From Clostridiales bacterium SIT11 (lineage in GTDB: Bacteria > Bacillota > Clostridia > Tissierellales > Peptoniphilaceae): a stretch of 64,000 bases of DNA. The stretch is taken from the NCBI GenBank assembly GCA_001299455.1, contig CYUK01000003.1, positions 744,001 through 808,000 on the forward strand. The letters run 5' to 3'. The position numbers were made by a program, and so were the translations under genes. A model generated the notes under the pieces. It searched no databases, was not told the origin of the DNA, and saw nothing but the letters and a program-made list of their open reading frames with translations. Shown here piece after piece: positions 55,480-63,963 of the stretch (positions are counted from its first letter, which is position 1; every line of letters begins with the position of its first letter).

Positions 55480-56925
55480 ATGGAAAACAATCAAGACGTA
55501 AAGAAAAAAGACGTGGATTATAATCCTAGGAAGGCCAATTTAGGAGAAGCCCTTATTGTATTCTTTCTATTAATTGGTATCATGTCCGTCAGTATCTTAG
55601 TGTTTGAAGTAGACCCTCACGTTCCCATGTTCTGTGGCGTTATTATTGCCGCCCTAATGGCCTTAAAAATTGGTTATAAGTGGGATGACATTGAACAATC
55701 CATGGTCAAAGGGATTACCCAAGCTCTGCAATCTATTATTATCTTAGCTATTATTGGGATCCTTGTTGGTGTTTGGATTTCAAGTGGTGTTGTACCGAGT
55801 ATGATTTACTATGGTCTTTCCATTTTAAGTCCGTCAATCTTCTTAATCGCTACAGTGCTTATTTGCTCTATTACATCCTTGGCCACCGGGTCATCCTGGG
55901 GAACTGCCGGAACTATGGGGATTGCCCTTATGGGGATTGCTCATGGGATGGGAATTCCAGCTCCTATGACTGCTGGTGCTATTTTATCCGGTGCCTACTT
56001 CGGAGATAAGATGTCTCCATTATCTGATACCACAAACCTAGCACCTGCTATGGCCGGTACTGACGTATTTACCCACGTTAAAGCCATGGTTAAGCCTACA
56101 GTCACATCTTACATTCTTACACTTATCATCTTTGGTTACTTCTCTGCAAAATACGGAAAAGCTGGTGCCGATACTTCTGCCGTTACAAACCTTCAAGAAG
56201 GTTTAGCAAACACTTTTAATATCAACCCCGTACTCCTTTTACCACCTGTAGTCGTAATTGTAGCCATTGCCCTTAAGATTCCTGCTATCCCAGGGATTGT
56301 ACTAGGGATTCTAGCTGGTTGTGTCCTTGGACCAATCTTCCAAGATGGCTTTACTCTAGGAACCATTATGGACGCTGGGAAAGCTGGTTACGTTTCCGAA
56401 ACTGGAATCGAATCTCTAGACTCCCTACTCACTGCCGGTGGTCTAGAATCCATGATGGACTCCATTGCCTTAACCATCATCGCCATGATGTTCGGTGGGA
56501 TTGCAGAACGCTGTGGTATTCTTGAAACCATCATCAACACCTTTATCCATAAGGTTAAAAGTGCAACTGGTCTAGTTGCTACCACCCTTTTAACTTGCTT
56601 CTTAAGTAACGTCACTATGCCAGAACAATACATCTCCATTGTAATTCCTGGCCGGATGTTTGCTGATATCTACAAAGAACGTGGCTACCATCCCAAGATG
56701 TTATCTTCCACTCTAGAAGCCAGTGGTACTGTAACTTCATCCATGGTTCCATGGAACACTTGTGGGGTTTATATGACTAAGATCTTAAAAGTACCTACAG
56801 TCCAATATGTTCCCTACCTATTCTTTAATATCTTAATGGTTGTCTCCACTCTCGTCTTAACTGCTATTGGTCAAAATACCTTCTATGCAAAAGACGACCC
56901 AGATACCATTATCAATTTTGAATAA
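55480..56925 (+). CDS. nhaC: NhaC-family Na+/H+ antiporter, copy 1
   Basis: The 481-residue protein has about eleven transmembrane helices and NhaC motifs: SVSILVFEVDPHVPMF, SSGVVPSMIYYGL, SLATGSSWGTAGTMGIAL, GAYFGDKMSPLSDTTNLAPA (ion-binding region) and the late SGTVTSSMVPWNTCG. Members exchange sodium for protons or move organic acids or amino acids; in amino-acid fermenters an amino-acid substrate is possible. AGGAGGAAAAC fixes the ATG at 55480; the frame extends upstream to 55444. It is very similar to the second copy. Codon choice is of the highly expressed type. Confidence 0.93.
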   Translation: MENNQDVKKKDVDYNPRKANLGEALIVFFLLIGIMSVSILVFEVDPHVPMFCGVIIAALMALKIGYKWDDIEQSMVKGITQALQSIIILAIIGILVGVWISSGVVPSMIYYGLSILSPSIFLIATVLICSITSLATGSSWGTAGTMGIALMGIAHGMGIPAPMTAGAILSGAYFGDKMSPLSDTTNLAPAMAGTDVFTHVKAMVKPTVTSYILTLIIFGYFSAKYGKAGADTSAVTNLQEGLANTFNINPVLLLPPVVVIVAIALKIPAIPGIVLGILAGCVLGPIFQDGFTLGTIMDAGKAGYVSETGIESLDSLLTAGGLESMMDSIALTIIAMMFGGIAERCGILETIINTFIHKVKSATGLVATTLLTCFLSNVTMPEQYISIVIPGRMFADIYKERGYHPKMLSSTLEASGTVTSSMVPWNTCGVYMTKILKVPTVQYVPYLFFNILMVVSTLVLTAIGQNTFYAKDDPDTIINFE

Positions 56926-56954
56926 CCTTTTTAATCATTAAAACCTTAAAGGCC

Positions 56955-56990
56955 AAAAAGCACTCCCTAGTGGGGTGCTTTTTTTCTGTT
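56955..56990 (+). terminator. Terminator after the first nhaC
   Basis: AAAGCACTCC-CTAGT-GGGGTGCTTT followed by T residues. Confidence 0.85.
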
Positions 56991-57900
56991 CAAAATTTGC
57001 CTCACCCTATTTAAAAGAATCCTCTCTAGGCTGATTTTTCCAGTTAAGCTCAAGGGCCTTGGCCTATTTTTTTAGGGAATTTTTTTAAAGCCAGGCCCCC
57101 GAAAGTCTTATTCAATTTTTAGGGTCCTGAGTAAATCTAATGCAGCCAATCTTTATTGGTAAAATAATCGTCTTTCCTCAACCACAAGCTTAAAAATTAT
57201 TTAAGCCAGATTATCTTCCAAGCCAGAAGCTTTCTCCTCACTATCTCCCTCTAATTCCAGCTAAGGATTCTTTTAGAATTTTTCTTTCCTAAACACTAAG
57301 TCTATTCCTAGGCCCTAACCAAACTTAAACAAAAGACTTTGTCCTTCCTCTTTTCTTTTGGATGCTAGAATCCAAGATGGACTCCATTTCCTTAACCATC
57401 ATCGCCATAATCTTCGGTGGATTGCAGAAGGCTGTGGTTTCCTTGAAACCATTATCAACAGCTTTATCCATAAACTATAGCCTTTTTCTATAACCTCTTT
57501 ACAGGTTTCTTTACCCATGACCTATGGCTTTCTTCTTCCTTTTTTATTTTAAGACTGGGAAAAGGACCTTCCTCTTTAAATTTTTCCTAAAAAAATAAAA
57601 AGAACCCCTCCACTGGCCTTTCAAAGACAAAAGCCCTCAGGCCTGGAATTTAGAGGATTTTCCTGGACTTCCTGAAAAATTTAATATAATGAAAATGTTG
57701 CCACAGAAAAAATTTTTTCTAGTTTTTCTTGTCTTTTCTTTGTCAAACAGAAATGTTTAAGTTTTATTTTTTTCATCTTCTCAATCCAGCTAATAACAAT
57801 ATGTCTGAGCTTTTAGCCCTCCCTTGCAAGAAGACATTTTTCTAGCAAATCCCCCTTGAAATTTGTCAAAAAATGATACATCGTTTTCTTAAAATCAAAA
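56991..57900. other. Gene-free spacer between the two nhaC genes
   Basis: Apart from the nhaC remnant at 57364-57527 and the next promoter, nothing is recognisable. The sequence is AT-rich with scattered stops in all frames. Confidence 0.7.
57364..57527 (+). pseudogene. nhaC: Decayed fragment of a third nhaC copy
   Basis: From 57364 (CTAGAATCCA) to 57477 the sequence follows copy 2 at about 58973-59088, including GGACTCCATTTCC and AACCATCATCGCCAT, with substitutions and small indels that break the frame. Similarity fades after the TATAG near 57480 but weak matches continue to about 57527. It corresponds to the stretch MMDSISLTIIAMMFGG..CGILETIINTFIHK of the protein. Everything before and after is lost, so it is a remnant of a former third tandem copy, or of a partial duplication. 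Confidence 0.85.
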
Positions 57901-57906
57901 AAACTG

Positions 57907-57935
57907 TTTACTTTTATTTCAATATCATATAAACT
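57907..57935 (+). promoter_or_regulatory. Promoter of the second nhaC gene
   Basis: TTTACT (57907-57912), 17 nt, TAAACT (57930-57935), preserved from the first copy while the rest of the leader differs. Confidence 0.6.
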
Positions 57936-58012
57936 GTATGTATAGACAAGGTATCTAGTTTTTAGATGCATGTACGCCTATCCATTTTTGAACTTAGGAG
58001 GAAAACGAAATT

Positions 58013-59455
58013 ATGGAAAAAAGTCAAGACACCAATCAACAGGTTGACTACAATCCAAGAAAAGCGAACCTTTTAGAGGCTCTTTTCGTATTTATTCTGT
58101 TGATCGGAATTATGTCCGTCAGTATCTTAGTCTTTGAAGTAGACCCTCACGTTCCCATGTTTGCCGGGGTTATTATCGCCGCTTTAATGGCCTTAAAAAT
58201 TGGTTATAAGTGGGATGACATTGAACAATCCATGGTCAAAGGGATTACCCAAGCTCTGCAATCTATTATTATCTTAGCTATTATTGGGATCCTTGTTGGT
58301 GTTTGGATTTCAAGTGGTGTTGTACCGAGTATGATTTACTATGGTCTTTCCATTTTAAGCCCATCTATCTTCTTAATCGCTACAGTGCTTATTTGTTCTA
58401 TTACATCCTTGGCCACTGGGTCATCCTGGGGAACTGCCGGGACTATGGGGATTGCTCTAATGGGGATTGCTCATGGGATGGGAATTCCTGCTCCTATGGC
58501 TGCCGGTGCTATTTTATCTGGTGCTTATTTTGGAGATAAGATGTCTCCATTATCAGACACCACAAACCTAGCTCCTGCTATGGCCGGTACTGACGTATTT
58601 ACACATATTAAAGCTATGGCCAAACCAACCATTATATCCTATATCCTTACATTGGTTATTTTTGGAGTCTTTTCTGCAAAATACGGAAAAGCCGGTGCCG
58701 ATACTTCTGCTATTACAAGCCTACAAGGCGGCTTAGCAGATGCCTTTAATATCAGCCCTGTATTACTTTTACCACCTGTTGTTGTAATTGTAGCCATTGC
58801 CCTTAAAGTTCCTGCTATTCCAGGAATCGTTCTTGGAATCCTAGCTGGATGTGTTCTTGGACCTATCTTCCAAGATGGCTTTACTCTAGGAACTATTATG
58901 GACGCTGGAAAAGGTGGATACGTTTCTGAAACTGGCGTGGAAGCCCTAGACTCTCTATTAACAGCCGGTGGTCTAGAATCCATGATGGACTCCATTTCCT
59001 TAACCATCATCGCCATGATGTTCGGTGGGATTGCAGAACGCTGTGGTATTCTTGAAACCATTATCAACACCTTTATTCACAAACTAAAGAGTGCAACTTC
59101 TCTAGTAGCTGCTACTCTTCTTACTTGTCTATTAAGTAATATTACTATGCCAGAACAATACATCTCTATTGTAATTCCTGGCCGGATGTTTGCTGATATC
59201 TATAGAGAACGTGGCTACCATCCCAAGATGTTATCTTCCACTCTAGAAGCCAGTGGTACTGTAACTTCAGGGATGATTCCCTGGAATACTTGTGGGGTTT
59301 ATATGTCTAAGGTCTTAAAAGTGCCTACTGTCCAATATGTTCCCTACCTATTCTTTAACCTTTTAATGCCAATCGTAACTCTCATCTTAACTGCTCTCGG
59401 ACCCATTGTCTTCTATGCAAAAGATGATCCAGAAACAATTGTAAGCTTTGATTAA
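58013..59455 (+). CDS. nhaC: NhaC-family Na+/H+ antiporter, copy 2
   Basis: This 480-residue paralogue has the same transmembrane layout and motifs as copy 1 and only scattered substitutions, mostly near the N-terminus and in the loop after FSAKYGKAGADTSA. 175 bp at 58185-58359 are identical in sequence to 55655-55829. The Shine-Dalgarno and leader end (TTAGGAGGAAAACGAA) are also shared. It has its own promoter and terminator, so the two genes can be expressed separately. Confidence 0.93.
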   Translation: MEKSQDTNQQVDYNPRKANLLEALFVFILLIGIMSVSILVFEVDPHVPMFAGVIIAALMALKIGYKWDDIEQSMVKGITQALQSIIILAIIGILVGVWISSGVVPSMIYYGLSILSPSIFLIATVLICSITSLATGSSWGTAGTMGIALMGIAHGMGIPAPMAAGAILSGAYFGDKMSPLSDTTNLAPAMAGTDVFTHIKAMAKPTIISYILTLVIFGVFSAKYGKAGADTSAITSLQGGLADAFNISPVLLLPPVVVIVAIALKVPAIPGIVLGILAGCVLGPIFQDGFTLGTIMDAGKGGYVSETGVEALDSLLTAGGLESMMDSISLTIIAMMFGGIAERCGILETIINTFIHKLKSATSLVAATLLTCLLSNITMPEQYISIVIPGRMFADIYRERGYHPKMLSSTLEASGTVTSGMIPWNTCGVYMSKVLKVPTVQYVPYLFFNLLMPIVTLILTALGPIVFYAKDDPETIVSFD

Positions 59456-59481
59456 AAGGAAGCTTAATCCTTATAGGATAG

Positions 59482-59514
59482 GAAAACCACCGGTTTGGCC
59501 GGTGGTTTTCTTTT
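59482..59514 (+). terminator. Terminator after the second nhaC
   Basis: AAAACCACCGG-TTTGG-CCGGTGGTTTT then CTTTT; the stem resembles the htrA terminator. Confidence 0.88.
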
Positions 59515-59821
59515 GGTCTTTTAAAGAAAGGCCTACAGGCCTTCCTGGTCTTGTGAGAAGTTTCTTCTAAAGAAAGCTAGGGGTCTTTCAAAGGTCCCTT
59601 CCATGGGGATTTTTTTGCCAAAGCTCAACTTTCCTTGCCTTTATGGATGAAAAAGGAAGCCTGAATCGAGAAGGCTTCCTTTTTTTCATATTTTCAGTAT
59701 CTGGCCCTTGCCCTTTAACCCATCTTCAGGTCCTCATAGAGGGTCTCTAGGCGACTTGTCAAAAACCTCCGCCACAACAAGGGCCCAGTTCCAAGCTAAG
59801 CTGTCACCTGCCCTTTAGGGC
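59515..59821. other. Gene-free stretch with a second terminator-like hairpin and a structured segment
   Basis: It holds a hairpin AAAAAGGAAGCCT / AGGCTTCCTTTTTTT (about 59648-59690), which can serve the minus-strand small membrane protein gene. Between 59700 and 59821 there are nested complementary segments: GGCCCTTG/CAAGGGCC (about 59704-59797) enclosing TAGAG-GGT-CTCTA and GGCG/CGCC. No named RNA family was recognised, and a gene remnant is equally possible. Confidence 0.5.
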
Positions 59822-60034
59822 TTATTTTCCTGACTTCTTTATGAAAAGGCCCAGAAGAAAGACCAGGGCTGCAGGAACCAACATCATCAAGGCATTGACC
59901 TCAATCCACAGGGAAAAAGGCGCAGAGTTTGCTGGGTCTTGGTAGCGGGTGTAGTCAAGGATGGTCTTCCCAATAAATCCAAGAACTAAAACCAGGCTTA
60001 GAAAAGTGCAAAGCCCTGGTAGTTTTTTCTTCAT
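59822..60034 (-). CDS. Small membrane protein, two transmembrane helices
   Basis: I do not recognise this 70-residue protein. It has two hydrophobic helices (about 8-28 and 46-65) joined by a short polar loop (TRYQDPANSAPF), with Lys-rich ends (MKKK, KKSGK), which place both termini in the cytoplasm. GGAAGGAAAC lies about 10 nt before the ATG. It follows the thioesterase gene by 18 nt on the same strand and is probably co-transcribed with it and dinB. Confidence 0.7.
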   Translation of the reverse strand: MKKKLPGLCTFLSLVLVLGFIGKTILDYTRYQDPANSAPFSLWIEVNALMMLVPAALVFLLGLFIKKSGK

Positions 60035-60052
60035 ACAATCAGTTTCCTTCCT

Positions 60053-60487
60053 TTAAGCAGGGTCAATCCCGTCTTTTTTAGGGCTCCGAACATAAAAATT
60101 ATAAATTCCATAGGCTACGACTCGGTCTTCCTGGATAATATCCACTTCTAGGAGGACGGTCCGTTTCGTTCTATTTTTCAGCCTGGCCTTAGCATAGATC
60201 CTTCCCTTTTCAACAGGATAAAAATAATCCATGGACCCCTTTAGGGTCACTCCATTGCTGCCAATGGCATAGGCAAAGCTTCCTGCCGCGTGATCTCCAA
60301 TGGAGTAGAGAAGGCCTCCATGGACACTGCCAATGGGATTTAGGGTCTTTTCGTCACAATTTACGGAAATCACCAGGCCCTCATCACTTAGGTCCTCAAA
60401 TTCAAAATTAAAATTTCCATTATAGCCCACCTGGCGCGTCCGAAAGTGGGCTATAAATTCTTCCTTATCTACTACAAGTAGGGACAT
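60053..60487 (-). CDS. PaaI-family hotdog-fold thioesterase
   Basis: The 144-residue protein shows the PaaI signature NPIGSVHGGLLYSIGDHAAG (about 50-69), with the HGG motif and catalytic Asp on the hotdog helix, then the GSMDYFYPVEKG strand region. Members hydrolyse acyl-CoA thioesters; phenylacetyl- and hydroxybenzoyl-CoA are known substrates, but none can be assigned here. AAGGAGGATTT precedes the ATG. It lies 9 nt after dinB on the same strand. Confidence 0.9.
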   Translation of the reverse strand: MSLLVVDKEEFIAHFRTRQVGYNGNFNFEFEDLSDEGLVISVNCDEKTLNPIGSVHGGLLYSIGDHAAGSFAYAIGSNGVTLKGSMDYFYPVEKGRIYAKARLKNRTKRTVLLEVDIIQEDRVVAYGIYNFYVRSPKKDGIDPA

Positions 60488-60496
60488 AAATCCTCC

Positions 60497-61534
60497 TTAT
60501 AAAAATGTCATTTGTTCAATTCCCCTGTCCATTAAATTATTTAAGCTACAGCCTACCAGGCGTAGGGGGGCTTTTAAAGCCAACTTATCTATTAAATCCC
60601 TACAGACGGCAAAAGTGTCTTGCCAGCGGTAGACAGGCTCTCTTAGGGTCTTAGACCGGGTATAGACTTTAAAGTCCTTGGTCTTGAGCTTAATACTCAC
60701 TGTGGCTCCCTGGATGCCCTTTTTTAGGGACTCTTCTTCTAATTCCTGGCACTGGGTTTTTAAAATAGCCAGGATATCCTCCCTCTTAGTTATAGGCTCA
60801 TGAAAGGTTTCTTCCGTTCCCAAGCTCTTTCGTCGACTGTTCACTTCAACAGGCCTTGGGTCAATCCCTCGAATCCGCCGATACCATTGGAGGCCTGCCT
60901 TATGAAAGTGGTCTTGTAAAAAGTCCTGGTCTAGCTGGTAGAGGTCTTCCACAGTCCGGATTCCCATCCTGTGGAGGCGGTCTTCTGACCGACTGCCAAT
61001 GCCATGAACCTTGGAGATGGGCAGGGGAAATAAAAGGTCCGGGATATCTTCTTCTTTAATCCAGAAAAATCCATCAGGCTTTTTCCAGTCACTAGCTAAC
61101 TTGGCTAGGAATTTATTATAACTTAAACCAACGGAGATATTCAATCCCGTCTCTTCTTTAATTTTTTTCTTTAGGGCAAGACTTTTTTCTATTTCCCCTT
61201 CCTGCCAATGGCTCACATCCAGGTAGGCTTCATCTATAGAAACTTTTTCAATCCGTGGACTGAAGTCTTGTAAAAGGTCAAAGACCTCCTGGGATTTTTC
61301 CAGGTATTTTTTCCGGTGCATGGGAAGAATAATCAGGTCTGGACAAAGAGACTTGGCCATAAAAACGGGCATGGCGGAATGAACGCCAAATTTTCTGGCT
61401 GGATAATTGGCTGTAGTTAAAATTCCATCCTCCCGCTGCCCTCCCACAGCCAGGGGACGGTTTTTATATTCCGGATGGTCTAACTCTTCCACAGAAGCAT
61501 AGAAGGCATCCAGGTCTACATGGAGAATTTTCAT
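60497..61534 (-). CDS. dinB: DNA polymerase IV (DinB)
   Basis: This 345-residue Y-family polymerase has DLDAFYASVEELD at the N-terminus, the catalytic SIDEAYLDVSH (Asp-Glu, about 100-110), KPDGFFWI, helix-hairpin-helix ISKVHGIGSRSEDRL and a C-terminal little-finger domain. It performs error-prone synthesis past damaged bases. There is no visible SOS (LexA/DinR) box in the short upstream segment. It lacks an obvious C-terminal beta-clamp motif, though EQMTFL at the very end (QxxxF-like) may serve. Confidence 0.95.
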   Translation of the reverse strand: MKILHVDLDAFYASVEELDHPEYKNRPLAVGGQREDGILTTANYPARKFGVHSAMPVFMAKSLCPDLIILPMHRKKYLEKSQEVFDLLQDFSPRIEKVSIDEAYLDVSHWQEGEIEKSLALKKKIKEETGLNISVGLSYNKFLAKLASDWKKPDGFFWIKEEDIPDLLFPLPISKVHGIGSRSEDRLHRMGIRTVEDLYQLDQDFLQDHFHKAGLQWYRRIRGIDPRPVEVNSRRKSLGTEETFHEPITKREDILAILKTQCQELEEESLKKGIQGATVSIKLKTKDFKVYTRSKTLREPVYRWQDTFAVCRDLIDKLALKAPLRLVGCSLNNLMDRGIEQMTFL

Positions 61535-61559
61535 AGGCCACCTTTCCCTAATATAAAGG

Positions 61560-61600
61560 AAACTCCTCCCTGTCTAGGACAGAAAGGAGTTTCTCTCAAA
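61560..61600 (-). terminator. Probable terminator after the diaminopentanoate dehydrogenase gene
   Basis: AAACTCCT..CTGTC-TAG-GACAG..AGGAGTTT with a T-rich stretch on the minus-strand side. Confidence 0.7.
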
Positions 61601-61617
61601 CACTAAAGGTTTTTAGC

Positions 61618-62673
61618 TTATTTGATTAATTTACGAACATCACCCATCATAGCGTGGGGAGCTGGTAAGTCAACCATTGTTTTTAAACCTGGAGTTGCAT
61701 TAATGATGTTTGGAATGGAGTTAACGATCATAGCGTAAGTTCCTACACCACCTGGAACTTCTGGAGTAATAGCCATAGAAATGTTTGGTTCTCCCTTTAA
61801 GGTGATATAGTCTCCTGTGTCAACGCCTTCTAGTTGTGGTTCAACTTGTTGTGGATGGATCATTTCGATTTTCTTTTCGCCATCGCAGATACCATGACCT
61901 AGCATGTTTACACCAGCAACGTCGCCTGCTTGTACTTCAGCATAGGGTGCTTTACGATATACAGAAGAAACAATAGCGTCTTGAGAAGTTTCAATTTTTT
62001 CAAGGTTCCAACCAAAAGCTTCAGCAATCATGCTAATGGATTCATCAAATCCAACGTGGCCAGCAAGTTCGCCTTTTTCGTTTAATTCGTTGAAACGGTC
62101 AACAGTAAATCCAACACCTTGTTCTTCCATTACGGCAGGTCCGAATGGAGATAGGGAGTTTACACGACGAGCTGTTACGTGGTCTACAGATTCACAAGCA
62201 CCAGAAAGAACAAGTACTAGGTAGTCCATGATTAGACCTGGGTTGATTCCTGTACCTAAAACAGATACGCCATTTTCTTTGGCAATTTTGTCCATTTTTT
62301 CAGCAAGTTCAGGTTCTTGAGCTTGTGGATAAGCCATTTGTTCTGCAGTTGTGATACAGTTAATTTTGTTTTTAAGGATGAATTCAATCTTGTCGTAAGC
62401 TTTAGCTGTGAAAGAGTCAGTAGCTAGTAATACAACATCAGCAGCGCCTGGTTTGATAATTTCAGCCTTGTCATCTACAAAAGTGATTTTAACATCTTCC
62501 TTGCCTGGGTATTCTTTTCCAAGAATTTCAAAGATACCCTTGCCAGCTTGTTTATCCCAACCGTCAATAACGCCTACAATTTCGATTCCTTCTTTTTGAA
62601 GAAGCATGTTTCCCATGCCTTTTCCCATGGAGCCAAAGCCCCAAATAATTACCTTAACGTTTTCTTCTCTCAT
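61618..62673 (-). CDS. ord: 2,4-diaminopentanoate dehydrogenase
   Basis: The 351-residue protein has an N-terminal NAD(P)-binding fold (VIIWGFGSMGKGM, about 6-18; IEIVGVIDGWDKQAG) and the conserved GTGINPGLIMDYLVLVLSG of Ord-type enzymes. Ord oxidatively deaminates 2,4-diaminopentanoate to 2-amino-4-oxopentanoate in anaerobic ornithine fermentation. The other ora/ort/orr genes are not in this window. GGAGGT is spaced for the ATG at 62673; a GTG at 62682 lies inside that site. Codon choice is AT-ending and strong, as for an abundant enzyme. Confidence 0.9.
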   Translation of the reverse strand: MREENVKVIIWGFGSMGKGMGNMLLQKEGIEIVGVIDGWDKQAGKGIFEILGKEYPGKEDVKITFVDDKAEIIKPGAADVVLLATDSFTAKAYDKIEFILKNKINCITTAEQMAYPQAQEPELAEKMDKIAKENGVSVLGTGINPGLIMDYLVLVLSGACESVDHVTARRVNSLSPFGPAVMEEQGVGFTVDRFNELNEKGELAGHVGFDESISMIAEAFGWNLEKIETSQDAIVSSVYRKAPYAEVQAGDVAGVNMLGHGICDGEKKIEMIHPQQVEPQLEGVDTGDYITLKGEPNISMAITPEVPGGVGTYAMIVNSIPNIINATPGLKTMVDLPAPHAMMGDVRKLIK

Positions 62674-62923
62674 TGTTTGCACCTCCGTTAATTTTAAATT
62701 TGGCCACTTGCCAAATTCTCTATCTATAGTATACTACACTTTTGTAAATATTCAAATAGTGAAAAGTAAAATATTTATTTTTTATTAAAGGCCATGATTC
62801 AGCAAATTATATCTTTATGAAATTTAATATAATGAATACTTCCCAGCCCCGGCCCGGGTCCCTTCCTTGAAAAATCCGCCCCTTTTCCAGGGAAATATGG
62901 TATGATGAAGGGGGAGGAAAGTA

Positions 62924-63538
62924 ATGAAAAAATTTGCATTCTTTGATTTTGATAAAACAATTACTTGTGAACATTCCATTCTAAGTTTGATAAAATATGT
63001 CTTTAAAACCCATCCTATCCAGGCTCTTTTTTACGGAATGAAGGCCTTTTTTGGCCTTCTCCTGTCCCTTTTAACCAAGGACTACCGCTTTAGCAAAAAT
63101 TCCGTCCTCCAGTGCTATTACCTTCTGAGTCCGGAAGAAAAAGACTTCTTCCTCCATGACCTCATGCCTAGGAAATACTACCAGGACGCTCTCAAAGAAA
63201 TTACCTCTTTAAAGGCCAAAGGCTACACCCTCTACCTGGTTTCCGCCTCCATGGAGCCCTATTTAATTCCCCTAGGAGAGGCCCTGGGCTTTGACCATGT
63301 CTTTGGGACCCAGGTTGAAGGTAAAAGTATTGTAGGCGCCAACCACCGGCAGGAGGAAAAGGTTCGCCGTCTTAAGAAGTTTTTTGAAGAAGAAGGGATT
63401 GTCTTTCATAAAAAAGACTCTGTGGCCTACAGTGATTCCTATTCTGCAGACGAGCCCATGTTAAACCTTGCAGACCATAAATTTTTAATTAATTCTTCCT
63501 TTCGCAAGGAAGGTTTTACAAATTTAACTTGGTCCTAA
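62924..63538 (+). CDS. HAD-IB family phosphatase (SerB-like)
   Basis: The 204 residues carry HAD motif I FFDFDKTIT (about 7-15), motif II VSASMEPYL (about 105), Lys in the EEKVRRLKKFF stretch and motif IV YSDSYSADEPML (about 167). A hydrophobic cap (about 20-52) is typical of HAD-IB proteins related to phosphoserine phosphatase; a lipid-phosphate or phosphoserine substrate is possible. GGGGAGGAAAG precedes the ATG. The HMA-fold gene follows 56 nt later. Confidence 0.88.
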   Translation: MKKFAFFDFDKTITCEHSILSLIKYVFKTHPIQALFYGMKAFFGLLLSLLTKDYRFSKNSVLQCYYLLSPEEKDFFLHDLMPRKYYQDALKEITSLKAKGYTLYLVSASMEPYLIPLGEALGFDHVFGTQVEGKSIVGANHRQEEKVRRLKKFFEEEGIVFHKKDSVAYSDSYSADEPMLNLADHKFLINSSFRKEGFTNLTWS

Positions 63539-63594
63539 ATCTTTGATTAAAATTGTTTATCTTGGGTATCTATTCTTTAGAAAAGGGGGAAATT

Positions 63595-63789
63595 ATGAAC
63601 AAATCTATGACTGTTTCAGGCATGACCTGCCACAAGGACAGGGCCCATGCAAAGACGCTTATTGAAAGCTTTGAAGGTATTTCTAACGTTCATGTTGAAG
63701 GAAATACAGCAAGCTTTGACTATGATGAAACTGCTGATTTAAAGAAGGTCAAGGATGTTTTAGAATCCTTGGGCTTTCGTGTTGAATAA
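63595..63789 (+). CDS. HMA-fold (CopZ-like) protein lacking the second metal Cys
   Basis: The 64-residue protein matches heavy-metal-associated domains (SMTVSGMTC..., ending VKDVLESLGFRVE), which carry copper or other soft metals with GMTCxxC. Here the motif is GMTC-H-K-D: C12 is present but the second Cys is Asp15. Metal binding may therefore be lost or changed, for example to a one-Cys or dimeric site. The ATG at 63595 follows AAAAGGGGG; an upstream in-frame start at 63553 has no such site. No copper ATPase gene lies beside it. Confidence 0.85.
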   Translation: MNKSMTVSGMTCHKDRAHAKTLIESFEGISNVHVEGNTASFDYDETADLKKVKDVLESLGFRVE

Positions 63790-63797
63790 GTATGAGA

Positions 63798-63829
63798 CAA
63801 AGAGTTGGGCCTGGCCCGGCTCTTTTTTT
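63798..63829 (+). terminator. Terminator after the HMA-fold gene
   Basis: AAAGAG-TT-GGGCC-T-GGCCC-GG-CTCTTT followed by T residues. Confidence 0.85.
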
Positions 63830-63846
63830 CTCTTCCTTGCCACCTC

Positions 63847-63876
63847 TTGACAGGAGGGAAGGCTGGGTTGTAAAAT
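63847..63876 (+). promoter_or_regulatory. tRNA-Thr promoter
   Basis: TTGACA (63847-63852), 18 nt, TAAAAT (63871-63876), 11 nt before the tRNA. Confidence 0.75.
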
Positions 63877-63887
63877 AAAGAAAATAA

Positions 63888-63963
63888 GCTACCGTGGCTC
63901 AGTCGGTAGAGCAACAGATTCGTAACCTGTAGGTCGGGAGTTCGATTCTCCCCGGTAGCTCCA
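63888..63963 (+). tRNA. tRNA-Thr (CGT anticodon)
   Basis: A 76-nt cloverleaf: GCTACCG/CGGTAGC acceptor, GCTC..GAGC D-arm, ACAGA-TTCGTAA-CCTGT anticodon arm (CGT), GGGAG-TTCGATT-CTCCC T-arm, encoded CCA. The last anticodon-stem pair (31:39) is an A-C mismatch. Confidence 0.95.
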
